6,860 bases of DNA from assembly GCA_947452325.1 (NCBI GenBank), contig CANGCZ010000087.1, forward strand, positions 1-6,860. The letters run 5' to 3'. Below the pieces are notes generated by a model. It had not been told where the DNA came from. It did not search any database and saw only the letters and a list, made by a program, of their open reading frames with translations. This document shows positions 1 through 5,290 of this stretch, piece by piece (position 1 is the stretch's first letter; each line of letters begins with the position of its first letter). Source of the stretch: Comamonadaceae bacterium. Its GTDB lineage: Bacteria; Pseudomonadota; Gammaproteobacteria; Burkholderiales; Burkholderiaceae_C. Position numbers and translations under genes: made by a program.

Positions 1-71
1 AAGGCAGTGGTCAGCCAGCTTTTACCGGCGCCGCTGGTCGTGCCCAGCACCATGACGCAGCGCGCGCTCAA
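1..71 (-). CDS. cobQ: cobyric acid synthase, N-terminal fragment (runs off the left edge)
   Basis: Only the first 23 or so codons are present. CobQ (CbiP) is the ATP- and glutamine-dependent amidase that converts adenosylcobyrinic acid a,c-diamide to adenosylcobyric acid in the cytoplasm. The visible residues read (M)SARCVMVLGTTSGAGKSW and continue LTTA. This is the characteristic CobQ opening strand and P-loop (GTTSGAGKS), which differs from the P-loop of CobB/CbiA. I place the start at TTG 71-69. Its bases overlap the cobO stop codon as TTGA, an in-frame TGA lies just upstream at 77-75, and the only other in-frame start nearby, ATG at 53-51, would cut into the conserved first strand. A GGGA at 82-79 sits 7 nt before the TTG and could serve as ribosome binding site; a GAGGA at 76-72 is too close. 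Translation is probably coupled to cobO. CobB or another deaminase-like P-loop NTPase is a less likely alternative. Confidence 0.8.
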   Translation of the reverse strand, partial: MSARCVMVLGTTSGAGKSWLTTA

Positions 72-80
72 TCCTCAATC
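67..80. repeat. tandem 7-bp repeat at the cobO/cobQ junction
   Basis: The plus strand shows CTCAATC twice in direct succession; on the coding strand this is GATTGAG followed by GATTGAG. The repeat encodes the last residues of CobO (I-E-D), its TGA stop, and the TTG start of cobQ. It therefore creates the TTGA overlap, and slippage at the repeat would change how the two genes are joined. It is short and may be chance. Confidence 0.5.
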
Positions 81-637
81 CCACGCTGCGCCGGTACGCC
101 GACTTGGAAGGCGTGTTTGACCATGGTCATCTCGGTCACGGTATCGGCCAGGGCAATGATTTCCGGCGGACAACGTCTCCCCGTCAAAACCACATGCACA
201 TGAACCGGTCGATGGCGCAAGGTGTCCAGCACATCGTCCAGCGGCATCCAGCCGTAAATCAGCGGGTAGGTGATTTCGTCCAGCGTGACCATAAAGTAGT
301 CGCCGCTGTGGATGGCCGTTTTGGCCTTTTGCCAGCCTTCGCGCGCCAATTGCGCGCTGTGTTCCAGGTCTTGGCTTTTCCAGCTAAAGCCGTCGCCCAG
401 GCCTTCGATGGGGATGCCCAGCTGCTCAAACATGCGGTGCTCGCCAAAGCGCGCCGAGGGCACTTTCATGAACTGGAATACCTTCACTTTTTTGGCGCGT
501 CCATGGGCGCGCAACGCCAGACCGAAAGCCGCCGTGCTTTTGCCTTTGCCGTCGCCGGTGTTGACGATGATGAGGCCACGGCGCGCGCCTTTGGACTTTT
601 CATAGGGTTTTTCGGTGGGGGCTTGCTCATGGATCAT
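68..637 (-). CDS. cobO: corrinoid adenosyltransferase (CobO/BtuR type)
   Basis: Cytoplasmic ATP:co(I)rrinoid adenosyltransferase, which transfers the 5'-deoxyadenosyl group of ATP to reduced corrinoids during B12 synthesis and salvage. The 189-residue product has the full CobO/BtuR layout. A variable polar N-terminus (about 1-20) is followed by strand LIIVNT and the P-loop GDGKGKST (28-35). Next come VFQFMK (53-58), GLGDGFSW (79-86), the acidic strand VTLDEI (117-122), VLTGR (150-154) and the typical C-terminus PAQRGIED. The length is normal for the family. The reading frame is open further upstream, to 682, but ATG 637-635 is the better start: AAAGGA at 651-646 lies 8 nt before it, and it overlaps the cobU stop as ATGA. 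It lies third in the btuB-cobU-cobO-cobQ operon and should share the riboswitch control of btuB. It is not related to the PduO or EutT adenosyltransferase families. Confidence 0.95.
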   Translation of the reverse strand: MIHEQAPTEKPYEKSKGARRGLIIVNTGDGKGKSTAAFGLALRAHGRAKKVKVFQFMKVPSARFGEHRMFEQLGIPIEGLGDGFSWKSQDLEHSAQLAREGWQKAKTAIHSGDYFMVTLDEITYPLIYGWMPLDDVLDTLRHRPVHVHVVLTGRRCPPEIIALADTVTEMTMVKHAFQVGVPAQRGIED

Positions 638-1218
638 GCTTGATTTCCTTTGACTGTCAAAGCCTGCCCTGCAACCATCCAAGTCAGTCGCTCACAGGCC
701 GCGCCCAGTCGCTGATTGACCAGGCCCTGGGTGTCGACAAACGCTCTTACCTCTGCGCCCAAGGGAATCACACCGCCACCGATGTCATTGCTGATGAGCA
801 CCACCGGCCCGGGCGCAGACGCTATCGCCAGACACAGTATCTCGGTTTGCAACAGCACTTCTTCTGGCGACATCACCGGTTGGCTTGTGTCTACAGGCAT
901 CATCAAATGGGTCAGCCACAAGGTGATGCAATCGATGACCAGCATGCGCTTGGTCCGGCTGTGTTCTGTCAGCATTTGTGCCAAGCGCTTTGGTTCTTCC
1001 AGCGTTTGCATGGCAGGCACGCGCGCGCGCCGTTGCTGCCGGTGGCGCTCAATGCGCGCGTGCATTTCATTGTCACCGGTCAAAGCGGTGGCAATCAACA
1101 CGGCTTCATTTCCCTCGGACGCCGACAGCCAGTCGGCAGCCAGTTGTTCGGCGCGTGCCGATTTGCCGCTTTTCTGGCCACCGAGTATCAGTTCGCTTTT
1201 TGCCCATGCATGTGTCAT
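634..1218 (-). CDS. cobU: adenosylcobinamide kinase / adenosylcobinamide-phosphate guanylyltransferase
   Basis: Bifunctional cytoplasmic enzyme of nucleotide-loop assembly: it phosphorylates adenosylcobinamide and then transfers GMP to give adenosylcobinamide-GDP. The 194-residue product carries the Walker A motif GGQKSGKS (13-20). An IERH segment (56-59) follows at the place where CobU proteins carry the histidine that accepts GMP; assigning H59 that role is inference. Further on are VIDCITLWLTHL (94-105, Walker B region), VVLISNDIGGGVIP (139-152, matching the family's V-x-N-E-V-G-x-G-V-V-P), VRAFVD and VNQRL. The stretch after the histidine, RRARVPAMQT, lacks the tryptophan of the enterobacterial version (RPAHWRT). 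The start ATG 1218-1216 has AAAGGA five nt upstream. The btuB stop is 9 nt away, and the 3' end overlaps cobO by ATGA. This placement fits a role in salvaging cobinamide taken up through BtuB. Confidence 0.95.
   Translation of the reverse strand: MTHAWAKSELILGGQKSGKSARAEQLAADWLSASEGNEAVLIATALTGDNEMHARIERHRQQRRARVPAMQTLEEPKRLAQMLTEHSRTKRMLVIDCITLWLTHLMMPVDTSQPVMSPEEVLLQTEILCLAIASAPGPVVLISNDIGGGVIPLGAEVRAFVDTQGLVNQRLGAACERLTWMVAGQALTVKGNQA
645..651 (-). promoter_or_regulatory. ribosome binding site of cobO
   Basis: AAAGGAA, inside the 3' end of cobU and a few bases before ATG 637-635. It decides between this start and the longer open frame reaching 682. Confidence 0.7.
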
Positions 1219-1223
1219 GACAG

Positions 1224-1229
1224 TCCTTT
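1224..1229 (-). promoter_or_regulatory. ribosome binding site of cobU overlapping the btuB stop codon
   Basis: AAAGGA with a 5-nt spacer (CTGTC) to ATG 1218. Its first two bases are the last two of the btuB TAA (1230-1228), so ribosomes finishing btuB uncover or reuse the cobU site. This suggests translational coupling. Confidence 0.75.
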
Positions 1230-3051
1230 ATTTGGGTTGCCATTGCAGGCCGACAAACACATTGCGCCCGGCGGTGTAGTAACCATTTGCCAGTTGGTAA
1301 GACTGGTCAAACGCCTGGTTCAAACGCAACAACACGCTGTAGTCTTTGTCTATCTGACGCTGCCCCCACAGATTGAACAATTGAAAAGCAGGTAAGACAG
1401 TCGTGTTGTTGTTATCGTCAAAACGTTTGTCCACCCACTGCCATTCGCTGCCCAGTTGCCAGTCTTGCCACTTTGTGTCTGCTGCTAGCTTCAGTGTGTT
1501 GCCTGCGCGGCGCCCCAGTGCCTTGCCGGTGTCTGTGTTTTTGGCGTCCAGCTTGTCATAAGAACCGCTGAAGTTGAATCCTTGGTACCGGGTGGTCGCT
1601 GACAACGTCATGCCTTGCAAGCGAGCATGGCTGTCATTGACATAGCAACCATAGGCCGATGAACAAGTGCCTTTGCCGGAAACATAGTCAATCAGGTTAT
1701 CGAGGATGTTCTGATAAACCACCAGCGACAGGCTGTGAAAGCCTTGCTCGAACTTCAAACCGAGTTCTTTGTTTTGAGAATTTTCCGGTTGCAATGACGA
1801 TGAACCATAAGCACTGAAGCGCTGGTACAAGGTAGGAACCCTGAACGCACTGCCTGCCGATGCGCGCAGTTGCCACGCTTGGTTCAACTCGTAAGCATAA
1901 GCCGCCAGCGCCGTTGTTTTATCGCCGAAATCACTGTCTTTGTCGTGGCGTGTATTCAATTGCAAGCTGTGCTGCTCCAGCACCAGACCATAGCCCAGCG
2001 CTACTGCGTTTTGTGAACGGCTGGTCTGCACAGGTGAGGTGTCACTGTTGTCTAACGCATCCTCGCGGCGTTCCAAGGTTGCCTGAAAGCGGTGTATGTC
2101 CAAGCTGAATTCGTTCTGGAACACATAATTGCGTAGCTGGGTTTGTGTCTGGTAGGACGTTGTCGGGTCTTGGTAGTCATCCTTGCTGCGAGTGAACAAA
2201 AAATTCGTCTTGTATTCTGGCGTCCATTGCGCAGACCAATTCAGACCTGTGGTTTGCAAACTGTGGATGCTGTGGTCGTCCTGCACCTTGCCCGGATAAC
2301 CATAGCCATCGTATTGCGCATCCATTTTGCTTTGCAACAGCGTAGCCTCCAGCTTGTGGTCTTTGTTGATTTGCAATCCCAGACGCGCGGTTTCGGCATG
2401 GCTGTCATAGCCGTCATTGTCGGGATTGGCCGCTTTCAATACATTGAAGCCTTTGCTTTTGTCCTTGGTTGCGCCCAATGCATAGTCCCATTGTTCTTGC
2501 ACACCGCTGAAACCAGCATTGACTTGGTAAGTGTTGTATGAGCCAGCACCCAAGCCTGCGTAGGGCTGAAATGGGCCCTCCCCTTTGCGGGTGAACAGTT
2601 GGACCACCCCGCCTATGGCGTCCGATCCATAAATAGCAGCTGCGGGGCCACGCAGAATTTCTATGCGATCGATTGGAGCCAGCGGCAGCGCCTCCCAGTT
2701 GAACCCACCACTGGCAGACTGAGATTCAATCCGCACGCCGTCCACATACACCGCAGTGTGATTCGTGTTCGTGCCGCGAATATACGCACTGGTGGTGTTA
2801 CCTGTGCCGCCATTGCGTTGAAACTGTATGCCCGGGTAGCGAGACAACAGATCAGCCACGCCGACCGCACCGCTCAGTTCTATGGCTTGCCTCTCTATCA
2901 CAGTGACATCGGCGATTACCTCGCTGACCGGTTGTTCGATGCGGGTGGCTGTGACCACAACTTCATTCAGGATTTGCGCAAAACCAGGCCCTGCGGTGGC
3001 GCAGCACACCGCAATCAAGCCCGGCCTGAGGGCTTTCAAACAAGCAAACAT
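1228..3051 (-). CDS. btuB: TonB-dependent outer-membrane vitamin B12 receptor
   Basis: Outer-membrane beta-barrel transporter that takes up cobalamin and related corrinoids using energy from TonB-ExbBD. The 607-residue product is full length. It has a signal peptide with a hydrophobic core and probable cleavage after GPGFA (residue 25), then a TonB box of the type NEVVVTATR (29-37). The plug carries AYIRGTNTNHTAVYVDGVRI (89-108) and IEILRGPAAAIYGSDAIGGVV (130-150). Barrel hallmarks include SAFRVPTLYQRF (401-412) and LQPENSQNKELGLKF (420-434). An acidic PDNDGYD segment (210-216) resembles the calcium-binding loop of E. coli BtuB; that match is inference. Two cysteines (463, 469) could bridge an external loop. 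The last residue is lysine (LQWQPK), not the usual aromatic outer-membrane end. ATG 3051 is the only in-frame start close to the conserved N-terminus; its ribosome binding site is weak (CGGA, 8 nt upstream). The riboswitch leader and the cob genes behind it make B12 a far better substrate guess than a siderophore. Confidence 0.95.
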   Translation of the reverse strand: MFACLKALRPGLIAVCCATAGPGFAQILNEVVVTATRIEQPVSEVIADVTVIERQAIELSGAVGVADLLSRYPGIQFQRNGGTGNTTSAYIRGTNTNHTAVYVDGVRIESQSASGGFNWEALPLAPIDRIEILRGPAAAIYGSDAIGGVVQLFTRKGEGPFQPYAGLGAGSYNTYQVNAGFSGVQEQWDYALGATKDKSKGFNVLKAANPDNDGYDSHAETARLGLQINKDHKLEATLLQSKMDAQYDGYGYPGKVQDDHSIHSLQTTGLNWSAQWTPEYKTNFLFTRSKDDYQDPTTSYQTQTQLRNYVFQNEFSLDIHRFQATLERREDALDNSDTSPVQTSRSQNAVALGYGLVLEQHSLQLNTRHDKDSDFGDKTTALAAYAYELNQAWQLRASAGSAFRVPTLYQRFSAYGSSSLQPENSQNKELGLKFEQGFHSLSLVVYQNILDNLIDYVSGKGTCSSAYGCYVNDSHARLQGMTLSATTRYQGFNFSGSYDKLDAKNTDTGKALGRRAGNTLKLAADTKWQDWQLGSEWQWVDKRFDDNNNTTVLPAFQLFNLWGQRQIDKDYSVLLRLNQAFDQSYQLANGYYTAGRNVFVGLQWQPK

Positions 3052-3083
3052 AAAAATAGTCCGACAAAGAGACTTGTTGTCGG
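3052..3083 (-). terminator. candidate B12-dependent terminator or ribosome-binding-site-masking hairpin before btuB
   Basis: A perfect 7-bp stem, CCGACAA (3083-3077) with TTGTCGG (3067-3061), encloses a 9-nt loop. After the stem comes ACTA and then five T residues (3056-3052) immediately before ATG. The four-base gap between stem and T-run makes it a weak intrinsic terminator. Because CGG of the CGGA ribosome binding site lies in the 3' arm, blocking translation initiation is an equally good reading. Confidence 0.45.
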
Positions 3084-3129
3084 CATCCCCTCCGACGTCA
3101 AGCGATCAGCCAGACATGCGGTCTGACCC
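3052..3129 (-). promoter_or_regulatory. expression platform of the cobalamin riboswitch
   Basis: This is the stretch between the end of the aptamer and the btuB start codon. In the RNA it can form CAGAC/GTCTG (3125-3121 with 3115-3111) and, further on, two mutually exclusive hairpins that share the segment CCGAC (3083-3079). One pairs it upstream with GTCGG (3096-3092), with AGGGGATG in the loop. The other pairs CCGACAA (3083-3077) downstream with TTGTCGG (3067-3061). The downstream hairpin covers the weak ribosome binding site and is followed by a U-rich run. The choice between the two would set btuB expression. The shape is seen in the sequence; the direction of control (off with B12) is assumed from the riboswitch class. 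Confidence 0.6.
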
Positions 3130-3349
3130 CTTGTTGGCCGGTATCCGGGCTGGCGGAACGGATTGCATCGCCTTCCCATCGGCTTATTCAAGGCCGACAG
3201 TGGCTGAGTGAGGCAATCTGAACTTGAAGAAGTTCGTCCGCTTGACCGTTGCGGGGGCAGCGCAGGCTGGGTGGTTCAATGTGTTTTAAACCGCTCTCCT
3301 GCTTCCCGTTTAACTGCAGCGTGTGAATCACGCAGCGAGCACCAACAAG
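3130..3349 (-). promoter_or_regulatory. cobalamin (B12) riboswitch aptamer
   Basis: RNA leader that binds adenosylcobalamin or another cobalamin and represses downstream genes. Conserved blocks appear in the right order on the minus strand: TTAAACGGGAAGC (3313-3301), CTGCCCCCGCAACGG (3260-3246), AGCCACTG (3205-3198), GATGGGAAGGCG (3180-3169) and the B12 box AGCCCGGATACCGGCC (3151-3136). The ends close in an exact 8-bp P1 helix, CTTGTTGG (3349-3342) with CCAACAAG (3137-3130). The span of about 220 nt fits the class. It lies directly upstream of btuB and so probably governs the whole btuB-cobU-cobO-cobQ unit. Confidence 0.95.
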
Positions 3350-3350
3350 C

Positions 3351-3410
3351 TAAATATAATTCAAAATAAAATTTAAGTAAATATTAAAGTAGTCATTTTA
3401 TTTTTCAATC
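3351..3410. other. extremely A+T-rich divergent promoter block
   Basis: Only 7 of 60 bases are G or C, against roughly half or more in the flanking genes. It separates the leftward btuB leader from the rightward small membrane-protein gene. Such blocks often hold promoters, UP elements or sites for nucleoid proteins; which applies here is not visible. From 3411 to 3489 I see no gene; an internal open frame beginning at 3457 has no ribosome binding site. Confidence 0.6.
3353..3381 (-). promoter_or_regulatory. predicted sigma-70 type promoter of the btuB operon
   Basis: TTTACT (3381-3376, four of six matches to TTGACA) and TATATT (3358-3353, five of six matches to TATAAT) are separated by exactly 17 nt. 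The expected start of transcription is near 3346-3347. That lies within the first bases of the P1 helix and would shorten it by two or three pairs, so the true start may be a few bases upstream. The surrounding DNA is so A+T-rich that chance matches are likely. Confidence 0.4.
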
Positions 3411-3412
3411 TG

Positions 3413-3441
3413 TTATCAGAACGCTGTGATCAACTGATGAT
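3413..3441 (+). promoter_or_regulatory. weak candidate promoter for the small membrane-protein gene
   Basis: TTATCA (3413-3418) and GATGAT (3436-3441) each match four of six consensus bases and are 17 nt apart. This would give a leader of about 50 nt. A perfect TATAAT at 3355-3360 also reads rightward but lacks any recognisable -35 box. Neither is strong. Confidence 0.2.
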
Positions 3442-3489
3442 AGTTTTCTAAAGCCCATGACAAAAGCGTATGCTGAGCCTTTGATTGCC

Positions 3490-3493
3490 GGAG
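3490..3493 (+). promoter_or_regulatory. ribosome binding site of the small membrane-protein gene
   Basis: GGAG, 6 nt before ATG 3500. It supports that start over the in-frame TTG at 3485, which has no site at a suitable distance. Confidence 0.6.
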
Positions 3494-3499
3494 CAATGC

Positions 3500-3871
3500 A
3501 TGGAAAATTTCTGGATATGGGCGCTGGTGTTTATTGTCATGAGCCCGCTGGTACTTGGACTGCTATTGATAGGTCTGCAAAAAAAGGTACGCATTATTCA
3601 CAGCGTCTCTGGCATCGCCAAAAACGGTTACATGGGCTACAGCTGGACATATTTGTTTTTTGGCTGGTTTGTACCCGTGGTGCGCGGTGAACTCGGCGTC
3701 GGCGTGCTGCACTTGGTGATCACCTTGGTGTCTTTCGGTTTATCGCAATTGATTTTTCCGTTTTTATACAACCGGCAGTACATGAACCGCATGTTGACCA
3801 GCGGTTGGGTATTGGATATCGCAGACCCGAATTACGAGACAGCCAGACAAAAACTCAATATCGTCAACTGA
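3500..3871 (+). CDS. small membrane protein of unknown function (HrgC/DUF2628-like motif)
   Basis: The 123-residue product begins with a long hydrophobic helix (about 4-22, WIWALVFIVM and onward). A basic segment, KKVRIIHS, follows. Then comes the pattern GYSWTYLFFGWFVPVVRGEL (about 46-65), a transmembrane helix (about 68-87) ending in FPFLYNRQYMNRML, and a short polar tail. The pattern G-x-S-W-T-x-L-F-F-G-x-x-P-x-x-R-G-(D/E) followed by a second helix and F-x-Y-N-x-x-Y recalls small bacterial membrane proteins sometimes labelled HrgC or DUF2628-like. I make that link from memory of the pattern, and no function is established. Many relatives lack the extra N-terminal helix seen here. The gene stands alone on the plus strand, diverges from btuB, and overlaps the amidase 3' end by 8 bp. 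Nothing ties it to B12. Confidence 0.8.
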   Translation: MENFWIWALVFIVMSPLVLGLLLIGLQKKVRIIHSVSGIAKNGYMGYSWTYLFFGWFVPVVRGELGVGVLHLVITLVSFGLSQLIFPFLYNRQYMNRMLTSGWVLDIADPNYETARQKLNIVN

Positions 3872-5267
3872 GACGCGGCGGTACCCGCGAATGCCAGTCT
3901 GTCACCCGCTGAAACGCACTGCCTGCGCGTATGAGTGTGGCCTCGTTCAAATGTGCTGAAACCAATTGAATGGCCACAGGTGTTTGCTTGGTTGTAAAAC
4001 CTGCGGGCAAAGTGATGGTCGGGTTGCCGCTCATGTCGAAAGGCGCAGTGAATTTGATGAGGCGCGCCAACTCGGAGGGGACAGTACCGATGACCGACAT
4101 CTCTTGGGTGGTCGGAGACGCCATGGGTTGCGCCGGTATCAAGAGCAAATCGCAGTTTTGAAAAAAACCGCGCACCGCCCCGGTGAAAGCACGGCGGCGC
4201 AACCAGATTTTTTGCATCTCCACCGCGCTGATAGATCGGCCGAACTCGATCAAACCACCCAAGCCTGGTCCGTACAAATGCTTGTTTTTAGGATGCCAGG
4301 CTTCGTGCGCGACAGCGGTCTCAGCCGCACAGGCAGTGCCCCAATCAGCAACCATGTCGGTCACATCGGGAAAGCGCACATGCCGCATGTCAGCGCCAAG
4401 CGATTGCAAGACATCAAAGGCGGATTGAACCGCTTTTTGCATGTCTGCATCCAAACCTGCGCAATAGTCTGCATCAAAGCCAATACGCAATCCACTCAAC
4501 TGCGTGTTGTCACCACACACATAGTCGGGCACAGGCGCGTGCAATGCCACGCTGTCATCCGGGTCTGCACCTGCAATCAACCCCAGCATGTGACCGCAGT
4601 CCATGGCGGTGCGCGCCATCGGGCCGATGTGGTCCAGCGAAGCGGCCAACTCGAACGCGCCATGCACAGGCACACGCGCCCAGGTGGGTTTCAGTCCGGT
4701 GACACCATTCGCGGCTGAAGGAAAACGGATAGACCCGCCTGTGTCTGTGCCTATGGCTGCAAAGCACAAACCAGCGGCAACAGTGACGCCGGAACCGCTG
4801 GAAGAAGCACCTGACCAATGGTCATCATGCCAAGGGTTGATGGGTGGCGGCACGTCAGGGTGGTGGTCGGCAAACGCTGCTTCTGTCATGGTGAGTTTGC
4901 CGAGCAACACCGTGCCCGCTTGGCGCAAGCGTTTCACCACTGTGCCGTCATACGATGGTTTGAAGTCGCGCATCATGGGCATGCCGGCCGCAGTGACGAT
5001 GTCTTTGGTGTAGCACAGGTCTTTCAATGCAACCGGCACACCGTGTAATGGACTGAGTATCTGGCGACGCATGATCATGGCATCAGCATCACGCGCTTGC
5101 TTTAAAGCGATGTCATGCGAAACGGTGGCATAGGACAACAAGCGTTTGTCCAGCCGGTCGATGCGGTTGAGCATCATTTGGGTGAGCTCGACAGACGACA
5201 GTTTTTTGCTGTGCAGCAGTCCTGCCAGTGTGTATGCGTCCAGAAAAGCCAGTTGGTCGTCTGTCAC
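3864..5267 (-). CDS. amidase signature family hydrolase
   Basis: Ser-cisSer-Lys hydrolase of the amidase signature superfamily (relatives include GatA, fatty acid amide hydrolase and 6-aminohexanoate-cyclic-dimer hydrolase). These enzymes hydrolyse amides to a carboxylic acid and an amine or ammonia. All three catalytic residues are present: Lys82 in LHGVPVALKD, the cis-Ser at 155 in GASSSGSG (153-160), and the nucleophile Ser179 in GTDTGGSIRFP (173-183). The 24-residue spacing between the two serines matches fatty acid amide hydrolase. The 467-residue length is normal. There is no signal peptide, so it is probably cytoplasmic. No gatB or gatC is adjacent, and the N-terminus and gene context do not suggest GatA of the amidotransferase. 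The start is GTG 5267-5265; the ribosome binding site is poor (AGAAAG). It follows the acyl-CoA ligase by 23 nt, so it is probably co-transcribed and may be partly coupled. The substrate is unknown. Confidence 0.9.
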   Translation of the reverse strand: MTDDQLAFLDAYTLAGLLHSKKLSSVELTQMMLNRIDRLDKRLLSYATVSHDIALKQARDADAMIMRRQILSPLHGVPVALKDLCYTKDIVTAAGMPMMRDFKPSYDGTVVKRLRQAGTVLLGKLTMTEAAFADHHPDVPPPINPWHDDHWSGASSSGSGVTVAAGLCFAAIGTDTGGSIRFPSAANGVTGLKPTWARVPVHGAFELAASLDHIGPMARTAMDCGHMLGLIAGADPDDSVALHAPVPDYVCGDNTQLSGLRIGFDADYCAGLDADMQKAVQSAFDVLQSLGADMRHVRFPDVTDMVADWGTACAAETAVAHEAWHPKNKHLYGPGLGGLIEFGRSISAVEMQKIWLRRRAFTGAVRGFFQNCDLLLIPAQPMASPTTQEMSVIGTVPSELARLIKFTAPFDMSGNPTITLPAGFTTKQTPVAIQLVSAHLNEATLIRAGSAFQRVTDWHSRVPPRLS

Positions 5268-5290
5268 TGTGTGCTTTCTGTGCGGTCTGC

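Noticed and set aside
638..682. Extended cobO start at 682 (adding about 15 residues, MDGCRAGF...)
   Set aside because: The extra residues overlap the cobU coding sequence and do not resemble CobO. The ATG at 637 has a good ribosome binding site and the ATGA overlap.
104..1395. Long plus-strand open frames (104-643, 640-1395) opposite cobO and cobU
   Set aside because: They lie antisense to clearly conserved enzymes, have low-complexity, His/Arg/Ala-rich translations with no recognisable domain, and lack ribosome binding sites. They are products of the codon bias of the real genes.
3084..3093. GGAGGGG followed at once by ATG (3086-3084) as an alternative start for btuB
   Set aside because: The ATG is out of frame with btuB and touches the purine run with no spacer. 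In the RNA it forms the loop of the upstream alternative hairpin.
3579..3606. Run of seven T on the minus strand preceded by ACGC/GCGT as a terminator for amidase read-through
   Set aside because: The stem is only 4 bp with a 10-nt loop and three bases separate it from the T-run. It is too weak, and it lies inside the small membrane-protein gene.
3457..3690. 77-residue plus-strand open frame starting MTKAYAEP
   Set aside because: It overlaps the small membrane-protein gene in another frame, has no ribosome binding site, and lacks any hydrophobic or domain pattern.
3874..3889. Hairpin CGCGG/CCGCG after the membrane-protein gene as a possible terminator
   Set aside because: The 5-bp stem lies inside the amidase 3' end and has no T-run on either strand, so it does not qualify as an intrinsic terminator.
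3966..4718. 250-residue plus-strand open frame opposite the amidase
   Set aside because: It is the antisense shadow of a gene with an intact catalytic triad, and its translation shows no domain or membrane pattern.
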